From IMG/VR virus record IMGVR_UViG_3300031631_000546, positions 1 through 24,421 of that record: a stretch of 24,421 nucleotides of DNA. One strand, written 5' to 3'. Each line of letters opens with the position of its first letter. Position 1 is the first letter of the stretch. Positions 1 through 8,710 of the stretch are shown here, in pieces. Under the pieces are notes generated by a model. The model did not search any database. It worked only from the letters and a program-made list of their open reading frames with translations, and was not told the DNA's origin. Made by a program: the position numbers and the translations under genes. The stretch is from a virus.

Positions 1-2
1 GG

Positions 3-125
3 CGGCTACAGACGGCACTGGTGGCTCAGTTCACCGCCGCCATCGCGCCCGGCGGTGGGTGGCTCTCAACTCGCCAAGTGGCTCAGCTCACCGCCGCCGG
101 GTGGCTGGGTACTGGGCGGCGCTAG
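3..125 (+). other. Possible 3' end of a plus-strand gene entering from the left
   Basis: An open frame with no start inside the window runs in from the left edge and stops at the TAG at 123-125. It would encode about 40 residues with two related stretches, VAQFTAAIAPGGGWLSTRQ and VAQLTAAGWLG, matching the 21-base direct repeat at 21-41 and 78-98. It would converge on the minus-strand tail gene and overlap its last 38 bases. No family is recognised, and it could equally be a shadow frame. Apart from this and the direct repeat, I see nothing in bases 1-87. Confidence 0.25.
21..98. repeat. 21-base imperfect direct repeat, 57 bases apart
   Basis: Copies lie at 21-41 and 78-98 and share GTGGCTCAG-T/C-TCACCGCCGCC with one mismatch. 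The right copy overlaps the stop codon region of the tail gene that ends at 88. The 57-base period is a multiple of three, as in a coding repeat or a local duplication of a gene end. Confidence 0.6.
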
Positions 126-936
126 CACACAGATCTCCCGTCCGATCTATGGACGTGAGGAGGTGTACATCCACCGTGGAGATGGTGCGTCCCAGTTCGT
201 CCGTGGTGGTGATCACGCTCCTGGTGACGAAGGCTCCTTCCTGGTCAACGATGACGACCGTGGACGCCTCCACTGCATGTCCAGCGATGACTAGCACCTG
301 GGCTTCCCCGCTCAGGTTGGCATAGTCCACCACCACCGTGGGCGACCCGCGCCCAATGCTCGTGCTTCCGCCGTCGTCGGTGTAGACCCCGGGCTGGCCG
401 AAAACGATGGGGTAGTAGAGACCCCAGGATTGATCTGGGGTCTGGTAGGCGCTGATGCCCTGTTCCCAGGTGCTCTCAGTGACCCGCGCCGTCGACGGTG
501 GGATCAGGGCGGTGTCATCGAAGGGGTTCTCTTCCAGGCTGAAGGTCACGGGCTCAGATTCGGAGCCATACTCTGGCTCAACGACCTGCCCGACCAGGAG
601 CACCTGGCGCACCTCGTAGGGAGTGCCGACGACCCATAGAGCTAGCTCACCCTCGGCGCTGGCCAGGTCGTGCCCAGCCTCGATCCGCTCCGCGACATCG
701 ATCCCGAAGGCCACCTCAACCGCCACCGTCCTCAGCTCGGGGCTGGTGGTGAGGATCTCCAGGGAGTCCTCATACTCCAGGGAGCCCAGGCCACCGTGAT
801 GGGGGAGGCTGGTGCCGTCCTCGTCCACGGGGCTGATGGGTCGGGTGGAGAAGCAGTAGACCTGACCGCCCCAGGTGATGGACAGGAGCCAGAGCACCTC
901 GGCCTCAACAAGATCAGAGCGGGTCAGGCGTCCCAT
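88..936 (-). CDS. Putative distal tail / tail-tip protein
   Basis: This 282-residue protein is the last gene of the leftward virion operon in the window. Its ATG overlaps the TGA of the sialidase-like tail gene (TGATG), so the two are probably translationally coupled. It opens with a beta-rich stretch (LLSITWGGQVYCFSTRPISPV, about residues 17-37). A repeated style of short strands follows, resembling baseplate-hub or tail-tip proteins that sit after the tape measure in siphoviruses. I recognise no catalytic motif. The C-terminus ends in AAQYPATRRR, close to a direct repeat, and may have been altered by duplication there. The tail role rests on position; the exact protein is not identified. 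Confidence 0.6.
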   Translation of the reverse strand: MGRLTRSDLVEAEVLWLLSITWGGQVYCFSTRPISPVDEDGTSLPHHGGLGSLEYEDSLEILTTSPELRTVAVEVAFGIDVAERIEAGHDLASAEGELALWVVGTPYEVRQVLLVGQVVEPEYGSESEPVTFSLEENPFDDTALIPPSTARVTESTWEQGISAYQTPDQSWGLYYPIVFGQPGVYTDDGGSTSIGRGSPTVVVDYANLSGEAQVLVIAGHAVEASTVVIVDQEGAFVTRSVITTTDELGRTISTVDVHLLTSIDRTGDLCASAAQYPATRRR

Positions 937-3900
937 CAGACCACCTCACGCAGGGTGATGGTGGCCACACGGACAACCTCATCTTCCAGTTCACCCCCCT
1001 GCACGGTCTCGATCCGAACGGGGGACGTGAGCCTCCCGTAGATGTGCTCTGCACGTCGGGTGAGGGTCACGGTGGAGCCCACCTTGGGGATGCGGGGCAG
1101 GTACACCACCGGACGATGAGCACCATCCAGGAGCCGGTGCAGCCCCTCCATCACGAGGGGGATGTCTGTCCATGCAGCCACAGGCTCTGCGGATCCGTGG
1201 GTGGAGCCGTAGATGAAATCGGGAGTGTCGTCCTCGAAGGCGTCGGTGAGATCGATCCCGTCGACCCAGGCGAATTCAACGATGCGCCTGGACGGGGAGA
1301 GGACACGGCTGCTGCTTGTCCAGTCCGGTGCTTCCCGCAGGTCGACGTTGCTCTCGGTCTCCAGGCTGCGCCCCCAGGAGTAGTCCGTACCGAAACAGAC
1401 CACGGGGCCTAGCACCACGGTGCCCAGCTCGAAGAAGCCGTCGACGGTGTCCTGGGCTGAGATGCGGAGCCGGTAGCCGCTGTACCTGGCACCGTTGAGC
1501 TTCACCACGCAGGCCACATTCGGAGCCCAGATCTCTCCGCTGGTGCCCGAGGCTCCCTCGGTGCCATCCACACCATCCAGGGTGATGGTGCTGAGCTTCG
1601 TGGTGGCGTTGCCACCGAACCTGCCCTCGGAGTGCCACGCGATGCGGCGCACCTTGGAGGCGGTGTCAGGCTTGAAGCTGCCCCCTCCGAATTCGTTGAA
1701 GAACAGGTAGGGGTTGCTGGTGCCAGCCGTCCCCGTGGGGATGACCGTGGCTCCGCGCCGAGTCCAGTGGAGTCCACCCATGCCGTAGCTGGTGCCGACG
1801 ATGGCAAGGCTGACCCAGGCGCTGGTGCCCGCGTCATAGCCCTGCAGGGTGAACGCCCCCACGTTGCAGCCGTAAACCGCGAGCCCCAGGAGGTCATTGC
1901 CCAGCATGGACTCTTCCGCCCCGAGCAGGGTCTGGTCGAGAACCAGGGCGATGGTCTGCTCGGAGGCGTCATCCTCCGAGCGCCATCCGATCCTCGGACT
2001 CGGCTCCACCGTGGGGAAGATGTTCGTGATCGCGTGGGCGTAGGCGGTATCGATGTGCCAGATGTCCCCCTCGACGCTGGGGCCGTCCACAGCAGCGATG
2101 CTGACGCCCTCAGCGACCCGCAGCGGGCTCGTGGCATAGTTCCGGGGGTGCAGGTCGTCAGGGTTGGAGAAACCCGTCAGCGTGGACACGTGGCCTGTCC
2201 ATTCGTCTGATACATAGTGGACTTCGTACCAGCCACTCTCGGCGGTGGCCGAGGCCAGATGGCCGAAGTTGATCAGGTTGTTTGCGTCGGGGCTGCCGGT
2301 GTCGTCGGTGAGCGTGGTGGAGCGAGGCCCTTCGATCCAGAGGTGGTCTTCGGAGGTGTCCCGAGCCCGATACCAGGTGGCGACACTTGCCCCGCTGAAG
2401 GCGATCAGCACCTCGATCCCAGCCGTGGTGTCGATGGTCTCGTTGCCCACCGGGGAGCCCGCGTTGTTGTCGTAGAGGCGCAGGCCGATGCTATCGAAAC
2501 GGAGGCTGATGTCGTAGTCGTCGGTGCCGTCCGCGAGGCGTAGGCGGATGGCGATGTCGTCGGAGGACAGGCTGCCGCCGCTCACGGTCTGCAGGGCTGC
2601 ACGGACGATGAGCCCCTCGGTGATGGTGCTGCTTGGGTTGCGGTAGTAGGCGAGGACGTTGCTGCTGGTGCTGATGTTGAGCCCACCGCTGGCAAGGCTC
2701 CCGGTGCCTGCCCCTGCTGCTGACCACTGGCAATCTGAGGGGATGTCAAAGGGCAGCCACGTCCACGTCCACGCCACCCGATCCAGGTCGGTCGGTAGTG
2801 CCTTCCAACCCGGCAAGGTCACCGATGAGTACCCACCCAGGTAGAGAGCCCCGAGCGAGTTGTCCTCGTTGCCGGGGCTGGCGTCCCAGTTGTGCGCCAT
2901 GACCACTCGGCCACGCTGGCAGGTGGCGGTGATGTCCCGAGGGTGAGTGGACGTGTCCTGCGTGAACCACCACATGCTCAGACCGCTCGTGGTGGGCGAG
3001 TGCCCCATCCCCTCCCAGGTCGTCCCGTGGTCAATGCTTCGGACGCAGATGCCCTCTTCCTGCACGGTCGGCTGACGCCCGTAGCAGTAGATGGCTCCGT
3101 CCTCGTCCACGCAGGCAGTCAGGTCACCGTTGACAATGTACTGGGCGCTGCCGTCCAGCTGGCACCAGATCTCAGAGCCGGTGTCCAGGTCGGTGGCGGT
3201 GGTGCTCTCGTAGTCCTCGGAGGCGTGGCCGATAGCGCGGATGTAGGGCAGCGAGTCCACCACGCTCAGGTAGAGCAATAGGAACTGCCCACCGGCCACG
3301 ATGACCTCGTGGCGTCCCCCGCCGAGGGAGTCGGTGTTCCAGGTGTCGTTCACCAGCTCAAAGGACATCCCCTCATCGAAGGAGGCATATTGAGCGAACG
3401 TGGCGCGGTAGGTGGGTGTGCTGTCGTTGGCGATCAGAGCCGCCACGAGACTGACCTGACCGTCCAGGTACGCGGCACGGAGCCGCCCCAGCTCGAACCC
3501 ATTGTTCCCCGCGCCGGGACTGCTGACAGTGCTGACGGGGGTGTCCAGGACGTGGCTCCGAGCCTGCGTCCAGGTGCTCCCGGAGTCGTCGCTGTAGTGA
3601 CACCGAACCTGAGCCTCGTTGGCGGCGGTGTCCTCGATCCAGTGGTAGCAGAGCACCCGCCCCGAGGGGAGCACCACGAGGCAGGGGTGGGCTCCATCCG
3701 TCCAGTCTGTGTCTGATGAGTAGGCAGCGGTGGATGACCAGGAGCCATCGTCAGAGTCACGGGCATAGACCCGCACCTGATACGCCCAGTCGGTGATGTA
3801 GGAAGATGCCTGCACCGCCACGAGGACAGTCCCATCAGGACAGGTGACCGCATGCGGGGTCTCGGTGCTTCGGACACCCACAGAGGTGCCGTCTGTCCAC

Positions 3901-4226
3901 ACGATGTGCTCCCAGCCCATCGCCGTGGTGGGCACCTCCCAGCCTCGCCAGTCGCTGGAGTCATCGTTGCGCCAGCCGAACCCAGCCCTCATGGGGCCGG
4001 AGCCGGGGAGGCCACCCCGGAGGGTCTGTACGCGGATGCTGGAGCTGGCGTCCTGGGTGCCGGAGGCTTCCAGCACCATCTCCGTGGACTGCTGAGGCTC
4101 TGGATCCCCTGCCGTGTTCCCGGCCTGGGTGTAGGAGGACTCCGCGTCCCAGATGGACTCGGCGGTGATGCTCGGGCTCTGGATCAAGAGTCCCCGGATC
4201 ACATCTCTGGATCGGTCAATAGCCAT
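936..4226 (-). CDS. Large tail protein with sialidase-like (BNR/Asp-box) propeller
   Basis: This 1096-residue protein follows the tape measure gene, where distal-tail and receptor-binding proteins sit. Residues about 100-470 carry Asp-box motifs typical of sialidase-type beta-propellers: SDDSGSTW (212-219), SIDHGTTW (397-404), and weaker copies RDSDDGSW (156-163) and SFDEGMSF (282-289). Residues about 500-640 look like a beta-sandwich of the lectin/concanavalin type, and the last about 350 residues resemble a tail-tip domain. Exo-sialidase propellers bind or cleave glycans, so binding of surface sugar is a reasonable role. I could not confirm the arginine triad of true sialidases, so catalysis is unproven. 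The start has a strong G-run ribosome site inside an inverted repeat (see 4230-4248). Confidence 0.75.
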   Translation of the reverse strand: MAIDRSRDVIRGLLIQSPSITAESIWDAESSYTQAGNTAGDPEPQQSTEMVLEASGTQDASSSIRVQTLRGGLPGSGPMRAGFGWRNDDSSDWRGWEVPTTAMGWEHIVWTDGTSVGVRSTETPHAVTCPDGTVLVAVQASSYITDWAYQVRVYARDSDDGSWSSTAAYSSDTDWTDGAHPCLVVLPSGRVLCYHWIEDTAANEAQVRCHYSDDSGSTWTQARSHVLDTPVSTVSSPGAGNNGFELGRLRAAYLDGQVSLVAALIANDSTPTYRATFAQYASFDEGMSFELVNDTWNTDSLGGGRHEVIVAGGQFLLLYLSVVDSLPYIRAIGHASEDYESTTATDLDTGSEIWCQLDGSAQYIVNGDLTACVDEDGAIYCYGRQPTVQEEGICVRSIDHGTTWEGMGHSPTTSGLSMWWFTQDTSTHPRDITATCQRGRVVMAHNWDASPGNEDNSLGALYLGGYSSVTLPGWKALPTDLDRVAWTWTWLPFDIPSDCQWSAAGAGTGSLASGGLNISTSSNVLAYYRNPSSTITEGLIVRAALQTVSGGSLSSDDIAIRLRLADGTDDYDISLRFDSIGLRLYDNNAGSPVGNETIDTTAGIEVLIAFSGASVATWYRARDTSEDHLWIEGPRSTTLTDDTGSPDANNLINFGHLASATAESGWYEVHYVSDEWTGHVSTLTGFSNPDDLHPRNYATSPLRVAEGVSIAAVDGPSVEGDIWHIDTAYAHAITNIFPTVEPSPRIGWRSEDDASEQTIALVLDQTLLGAEESMLGNDLLGLAVYGCNVGAFTLQGYDAGTSAWVSLAIVGTSYGMGGLHWTRRGATVIPTGTAGTSNPYLFFNEFGGGSFKPDTASKVRRIAWHSEGRFGGNATTKLSTITLDGVDGTEGASGTSGEIWAPNVACVVKLNGARYSGYRLRISAQDTVDGFFELGTVVLGPVVCFGTDYSWGRSLETESNVDLREAPDWTSSSRVLSPSRRIVEFAWVDGIDLTDAFEDDTPDFIYGSTHGSAEPVAAWTDIPLVMEGLHRLLDGAHRPVVYLPRIPKVGSTVTLTRRAEHIYGRLTSPVRIETVQGGELEDEVVRVATITLREVV

Positions 4227-4229
4227 GCT

Positions 4230-4248
4230 TCAATCCCCCCCGGGATTC
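4230..4248 (-). promoter_or_regulatory. G-run ribosome binding site in a small inverted repeat
   Basis: On the minus strand AATCCC-GGGG-GGGATT precedes the ATG of the sialidase-like tail gene. The seven-G run is the only Shine-Dalgarno-like sequence there. The flanking arms could fold it into a short hairpin. Similar layouts occur at 6599-6612 and 10018-10031 (TCACC-GGGG-GGTGA). Confidence 0.5.
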
Positions 4249-4252
4249 GGGC

Positions 4253-6097
4253 TCAGGCAGCGCGGTGTCCCACCCTGCTTCCCCCCTTGATGGCTGCTCT
4301 CAGGGGTGACCCTGGCAGCCTGTAGTTGTCCCTCACGACCTCCCCGAAGACCCGGTGGCGGTACACCTGCTGGATGACCAACTGCCCGCCCATGGGGCTC
4401 TGTCCCCGGTTGAGGGCGTTGACCCCATGCTCACCCAGGGCACGTCCAGCCTGTGCCGTCAGGACGGGCTCGTTGCGCCTGAGCACCGCCATGGTCTCGT
4501 CTGGAGCCATGCCGCCCACGTGGTACGAGGGCAACTCCTGCCCAGCGACCACAGCACTCTGAGCCGCTGTCAGGGCAGCGATGCCACCGGCTGCGATACC
4601 ACCAGCGATGGGACCTAGCTGGGCTACGGCCTTGACTGCTGCCGCCGCGCCGTCGATGACGATCTGAAGGATCGAGGAAGCCTTGTAGAACTTGAACCAA
4701 CGCTCAGCTGCGTCAGCCTGAGCTTCACCCTGCTTCTCCGCTGCCCATTGGGCGAGGCTGGCAAGGCCACTGAAAAACTGTGAGGACGCTCCACTGAGGT
4801 TCGCAGCCTGAGTCTGGATGCGTTGCAGCTCGTCCCGGTGGGACTGCTCCCGCTTGGCGTCATATTCCTTGAGGTTCGCTTCACGGAGCCTGGCCAGGTC
4901 ACGCTCCGCACGAGCCTCGACCTCCGCCATCGCCTCGGCTGCTTCAGCCCGGGCCCCTGTGAGCATGGCTGCTTCACGGATCATCAGAAGCTCGGCATCC
5001 CGAGCCTGGATGATCTTCTCTTCGTCGCTCAGAAGGTCGGCGGTGGACTTGCCACGGATGCTCGCCAGGATGGCCTCGGCTGTCCCAAGAGCCTTGATCT
5101 GTGCCGCCTCATCCTTGGCGGATTCCTTCTCCGCCGAGGCTCTTTTCTTGCCCGCTTCGGCTCCACGCTTCTGCGCATCCTTCAGCTGGAGGGCGGTAGC
5201 GATGACCTCCTGCCCCGCGATCCGCTCGTCCCTCAGGGATTCCAGGTGCTCCTCGGAAGCAGCCAGCCTTGCTCGTGCAGCCTCCAGTTCCTCAGTCGGG
5301 TCAGCGATGTAGATGTCCACGTCATACTGAGTCTTCTGGAAGCGCTTCATCTTTGCTTCCAGGTTGGTGATCTCTTTTTGGGCAGCCGTGATGCTCTGCG
5401 CGGCTGCGTCCATGCCGGGCTTGATGCTGAGGGCAGCGGCTCGGGCTGCTTCTTGCTCAGCCCTCTCCAACTCGGTCATCTCCCCACGGAGGACAGCCAC
5501 CTCCAGGGCAGCGGTGCGGATGGATTCCCTGAAGCCATCCAGGGCTCGTGTCCCCGCCTCCTGCATGGCCTCCATGTGCTCCATGGACAGGCTCACACCA
5601 TCAATGGCTCCGCCCAGTTCCCGGCTCTCTTGGTGGGCGACCTTGGCCTGCTGGGCGTAGGCAGCGACGGCAAGCCCGAGAGCAACAACCACGGCTGCGA
5701 CGATGGGCAGGGAAGCACCCACCATGCCCCCCGCCTTGGACACGCCCTGCAGGGCTCCAGTGAGAGCGCCGGCCTGAGAGACCATGCGCCCCAACTCCGG
5801 GTTGACCACGCTGACGGCAGCGCCCAGCTGGGCTGCGGCTTCCTTGGCTTGACCGGACTGCTTGCCGAGTTCCTCCATGCCATCGGCACCGGCTTTGCCA
5901 GCCTTGCCTGCCGCCTTGGCTCCCTTGGCCATCTCGGCGGTGGTCGCCTTAGCAGCCTTGGCAGCCTTCGCCAGTTCCTTCTTCAACTCCGCGACCATCC
6001 GCTTGGCCTCGGCACCCGTCACATTCGGCATCTCCTTCAGTTGTTTCGTGAGATTGCTAATGTCCGCTCGGAAACTGATGTTTGCTACACGTGCCAT
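4253..6097 (-). CDS. Tail tape measure protein
   Basis: This 614-residue protein sets tail length and is threaded in the tail lumen until DNA ejection. Residues 20-85 are rich in Ala, Lys and Glu. A hydrophobic segment at about 126-148 (VGASLPIVAAVVVALGLAVAAYA) is followed by long predicted coiled coil from about 195 to 430. A second hydrophobic Ala/Gly-rich stretch lies at about 475-510. This arrangement and its place just after the chaperone genes are characteristic of tape measures. At 614 residues it is short for a siphovirus, which predicts a short tail. The ATG overlaps the stop of the upstream gene (TGATG). Confidence 0.88.
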   Translation of the reverse strand: MARVANISFRADISNLTKQLKEMPNVTGAEAKRMVAELKKELAKAAKAAKATTAEMAKGAKAAGKAGKAGADGMEELGKQSGQAKEAAAQLGAAVSVVNPELGRMVSQAGALTGALQGVSKAGGMVGASLPIVAAVVVALGLAVAAYAQQAKVAHQESRELGGAIDGVSLSMEHMEAMQEAGTRALDGFRESIRTAALEVAVLRGEMTELERAEQEAARAAALSIKPGMDAAAQSITAAQKEITNLEAKMKRFQKTQYDVDIYIADPTEELEAARARLAASEEHLESLRDERIAGQEVIATALQLKDAQKRGAEAGKKRASAEKESAKDEAAQIKALGTAEAILASIRGKSTADLLSDEEKIIQARDAELLMIREAAMLTGARAEAAEAMAEVEARAERDLARLREANLKEYDAKREQSHRDELQRIQTQAANLSGASSQFFSGLASLAQWAAEKQGEAQADAAERWFKFYKASSILQIVIDGAAAAVKAVAQLGPIAGGIAAGGIAALTAAQSAVVAGQELPSYHVGGMAPDETMAVLRRNEPVLTAQAGRALGEHGVNALNRGQSPMGGQLVIQQVYRHRVFGEVVRDNYRLPGSPLRAAIKGGSRVGHRAA

Positions 6098-6594
6098 CAG
6101 GACACCCCCTCACCGTTGGCCAAGGCCACCAGCTCGGGCTCCAGTTCCTCCGCCAGTTTCTTCTCAGACCGGCGGGCTGGCTTCCTCACCCTCTCACCCC
6201 ACACGGAGCGCATCGTGAGGGCATCCGTGGGGGCACCCTCACCGTATTTCTTCTTCAGGTAGTCACGCTGGGCAGCGGTTGTTCCCGCCGACTTCAGCTC
6301 CGCTGAGGTGTACTTCGAGAACTTGATCTTGTAGGCGTAGGGAGCAGTGTTCTCCAGGACAACGACCACACCATCAGGGTCGAGCCTCGTGGTGACTCTG
6401 AAGGCATCCCGGGACTTGCCCGAGCGTACCGGCCACGTTGCCAGGGCTTCTGCCTTGATGGCATCGGCCTCGGCCTCCATTGCGCGGGAGACGATGCCAG
6501 GGGCGCCCTGGAGGATCTGGTCGGCCATGCCCTCAAGGGCACCATCCAGTTCGATCTCAACGTCCCCGTCTCGGTATGTGTATCGGCGTCCCAT
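6097..6594 (-). CDS. HK97 gp10-like virion morphogenesis protein
   Basis: This 165-residue protein has the hallmark of HK97 gp10-type head-tail joining or tail-completion proteins: an amphipathic helix of Ala and Glu followed by a Pro-Val-Arg-x-Gly block (EAEADAIKAEALATWPVRSG, about residues 41-60), then beta strands (VVVVLENTAPYAYKIKF). The family usually lies between the connectors and the tail tube. Here it sits between the tail chaperones and the tape measure, which is an unusual order. A GGGGGGTGACAG ribosome site precedes the ATG. The family call is by motif and size only. Confidence 0.65.
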   Translation of the reverse strand: MGRRYTYRDGDVEIELDGALEGMADQILQGAPGIVSRAMEAEADAIKAEALATWPVRSGKSRDAFRVTTRLDPDGVVVVLENTAPYAYKIKFSKYTSAELKSAGTTAAQRDYLKKKYGEGAPTDALTMRSVWGERVRKPARRSEKKLAEELEPELVALANGEGVS

Positions 6595-6597
6595 CTG

Positions 6598-6834
6598 TCA
6601 CCCCCCGGTGAACCAAAAGTCCTCTGCCCCCTCGTTCTTCGCCCGGTACTTCTTCCGCTTGTCCGCCACTTGCTGGGCGAGGGCTTGGGCGGCTCGGGAT
6701 GCCCTTTGCTTCTTGGGGGATGCCGTCGGTGTCCGTGAGCGCCACCAGCCGATGAGCCGTGCCTGCTTCCCCGACGGGAGGTCGTAGAACCAATCCTCAT
6801 CCCTGCCCATGTGAACGCAGAGAGCCAGGATCAT
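6598..6834 (-). CDS. Tail assembly chaperone, downstream (T-like) part
   Basis: This 78-residue frame lies immediately after the first chaperone and one frame back from it. It contains LALCVHMGRDEDWFYDL followed by a basic helical end, typical of the T segment of lambda-type gpG/gpGT pairs. Reading the upstream gene in the -1 frame near 6846-6858 passes through codons for G-V-D-A straight into this ATG with no stop. It is therefore probably made mainly as the C-terminal part of a frameshifted fusion that binds the tape measure. No good ribosome site precedes its own ATG. The GG-TGA end abuts the next gene's leader. Confidence 0.65.
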   Translation of the reverse strand: MILALCVHMGRDEDWFYDLPSGKQARLIGWWRSRTPTASPKKQRASRAAQALAQQVADKRKKYRAKNEGAEDFWFTGG

Positions 6835-6839
6835 GGCGT

Positions 6840-7220
6840 CTACGCCCCCTTCGGGGGATCGGAAAAATCCTCGGCTTCCGAGACCTCTTCTTCTCCGTAG
6901 AGTTCGTGCGTCACGAGGCCATAGGCGAGGGTGCCCGCGAAGGCGATCTCCGCCATCTTGGCACCGGATGCGATGAGGCTGTCAATGACGGCACCACCAT
7001 AGGCCATGGAGTCATAGCCGCACCCTGAGAGGGTCGGGCGATGCTTCCCAGGCCATGGGACACCCCGAGGCCAACAGGAGCCCAGACAGGCTGCTGTCGC
7101 CCTTGTGGGTGACCCTGTGGTCTGTGTGCCCAGTTCCCATCGCTCTGCGTAGGAATGCGGCAGGGAGAGTGTGACCTCAACCCCTGCCACAGTGACCTCA
7201 GGTGCAGTCATATCGTTCAT
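6840..7220 (-). CDS. Tail assembly chaperone (G-like)
   Basis: This 126-residue protein lies between the tail tube and the tape measure, the fixed position of the tail assembly chaperone in siphoviruses. I chose the ATG at 7220 because GGGAGGACATC directly precedes it. A longer open frame upstream runs through the intergenic palindrome and has no ribosome site. The protein ends ...EDFSDPPKGA, rich in acidic residues, and the stop TAG falls 5 bases before the next ATG. CCCCCGAAGGGGGCG just before the stop is the likely slip region, although no perfect X-XXY-YYZ heptamer is in frame. Confidence 0.65.
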   Translation of the reverse strand: MNDMTAPEVTVAGVEVTLSLPHSYAERWELGTQTTGSPTRATAACLGSCWPRGVPWPGKHRPTLSGCGYDSMAYGGAVIDSLIASGAKMAEIAFAGTLAYGLVTHELYGEEEVSEAEDFSDPPKGA

Positions 7221-7234
7221 GATGTCCTCCCCCA

Positions 7235-7259
7235 ATCCACTCAGGATTCCTGAGTGGAT
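7235..7259. repeat. AGGAWTCCT palindrome, copy 1 (25 bases)
   Basis: A perfect odd-length palindrome with arms ATCCACTCAGGA and TCCTGAGTGGAT around a central T. It begins at the last base of the tail tube stop codon and fills the gap before the chaperone ribosome site. The same 25 bases with a central A recur at 23489-23513. It could be a processing or attenuation hairpin or a protein-binding site. There is no U run after it. Confidence 0.9.
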
Positions 7260-7756
7260 CAGGTCATGGTCGGGCTGCCGCCCAGGACGGTGAATGAGAA
7301 GCTCGCGCTGTTGGGCTCGCCCTCTGAGAGATCCATGGTGACGATGCAGTCGTCGCACTCGATGGAGTGGTCGGAAGCGTCACCCAGGCTCACACCTTCC
7401 ACATCCCACTGAAGGTGGGATGTGGTCGCGTCCCCGTTGCTCAACGTTGATACGTTGCCGGAGTAGGAGCCCTGCTGGAGAACGAAGTCGATCACCGTCT
7501 GATCTGTCACATCTGAATAGTCTGCAATCAGGCAGGAGAAGGAGCCGCTGGGCTCGGTGCTCTCGCCTACGCGCACGGTCTGTGTCTTGCCGCGAACTTT
7601 GTAGATCTTGATGTCGGCCTGATCCGCCGAGAGTCCGCTGAGTTTGAAATCACCCACAGTGAAGGGAATCACCAGGCTCACCGGAGTAGGCGTGGTGCCG
7701 TCCGTGATGGTCAGTTTCCCGTCGTAGAGATGCTTGAGTACTTCAGATGCAGCCAT
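7259..7756 (-). CDS. Major tail tube protein
   Basis: This 165-residue beta-rich protein lies after the connector genes and before the tail chaperones, as expected for the tail tube subunit that polymerises into hexameric rings. The sequence has alternating strands with few helices (residues 12-60 and 105-160), for example SASFSFTVLGGS near the C-terminus, a strand pattern seen in tail tube folds. The length fits the family. The ATG follows GGGGGAACAATC. The stop touches a 25-base palindrome. Identity comes from position, size and fold character. Confidence 0.72.
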   Translation of the reverse strand: MAASEVLKHLYDGKLTITDGTTPTPVSLVIPFTVGDFKLSGLSADQADIKIYKVRGKTQTVRVGESTEPSGSFSCLIADYSDVTDQTVIDFVLQQGSYSGNVSTLSNGDATTSHLQWDVEGVSLGDASDHSIECDDCIVTMDLSEGEPNSASFSFTVLGGSPTMT

Positions 7757-7815
7757 GATTGTTCCCCCAGGCTCCCAAGAAGCACGAAGCCTCCAGGGTT
7801 ACCCGTCAGTGATGG

Positions 7816-8694
7816 TTACGGAGCCACCGGGTAGAGCACGGCGAAGGCTTTGGAGCCGTCAGGTGCTGTGGTGGGCGTGACCGAATCGGTGATCGCACTC
7901 CAGGTGCCAACCTCATTGACGCCCGCTACAGCCAGCGTCCCCACCTGGCGGTGCAGGCTCCGGCTGAGGCCCAAAGTGTCGTGCGTGCCGATGGATGCAC
8001 CAGCAGCGTTGACGCCAACGGCTCCCTTGGTCGCGGATACCACGGTCTTGAAGATCTTGGATCCCAAAACCGAAGAGCCAGGATTAGCCACGAAGTCCTC
8101 GTTGACAGCCTGATCGAACTGGTCAGTGCCGACTACATTGACGTTCCCGCCATCCCAAGAAGCCTGGAAGTCCACCTGCAAGGAGCGGGGGACATCGGCA
8201 TCCGAGAAGGCTCCTGGGAAGTCGTTCGAGCCGTCGTTACCGGCAAAAATGGCGTGCACCGCCGTAGTGCTCTTGGCAGCAGGAGGAGCAGCACCGAGAT
8301 CCTCGGCCTGGAACTCCAGGTTGCCCTCAAGCCCGTCAACGCGACCTTCCACTTCATCCACCGCAGCCTGTACCGTTGCAGCGGTCAGGCCAGATGCTGC
8401 GTTGTCGTAGGACACTTCCGCAGCCGCCTGTGCATCCAGCACGAATGCAGCCCAGCCGGTGCCGCCATCCACTGTGTAGTAAAGCAGGTCGTCAGCGCCA
8501 GATGCGTCATCCCGGACGTACAGGGCAACCACACCCGCGTCCAGGTGGTAGGCCCCAGAGGGCACTCCCGTGCCTGGGATGATCTCGATGTAGGAGGTGG
8601 TGGCTCCATCAGCATCGTCGCTGAGTCGGAGAGCCGCCATCTTGATGATCTTGTCGCGGAAGTTTGCGCCAAGTTTGTGGGTTGCGTCTGCCAT
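7816..8694 (-). CDS. Virion structural protein, possibly decoration or tail-associated
   Basis: This 292-residue protein lies between the tail completion protein and the tail tube and has its own promoter-like site and a leader of about 90 bases. The middle contains SYDNAASGLTAATVQAAVDEVEGRVDGLEG (about residues 94-123), a short helical linker pattern common in phage fibre and virion proteins, flanked by beta-rich parts. The ATG follows GGGGGGACT inside a leader nearly identical to that of the capsid gene (TTCCCTTGGGGGGAC). A separate promoter and capsid-like leader suggest that the protein is needed in many copies. The exact role is unknown. Confidence 0.55.
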   Translation of the reverse strand: MADATHKLGANFRDKIIKMAALRLSDDADGATTSYIEIIPGTGVPSGAYHLDAGVVALYVRDDASGADDLLYYTVDGGTGWAAFVLDAQAAAEVSYDNAASGLTAATVQAAVDEVEGRVDGLEGNLEFQAEDLGAAPPAAKSTTAVHAIFAGNDGSNDFPGAFSDADVPRSLQVDFQASWDGGNVNVVGTDQFDQAVNEDFVANPGSSVLGSKIFKTVVSATKGAVGVNAAGASIGTHDTLGLSRSLHRQVGTLAVAGVNEVGTWSAITDSVTPTTAPDGSKAFAVLYPVAP

Positions 8695-8710
8695 AGTCCC
8701 CCCAAGGGAA

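Noticed and set aside
4823-6262. Plus-strand open frame of 479 codons
   Set aside because: It lies wholly opposite the tape measure gene and its neighbour, has Leu/Gly/His-rich shadow composition and no ribosome site; it follows from GC-rich codon use on the other strand.
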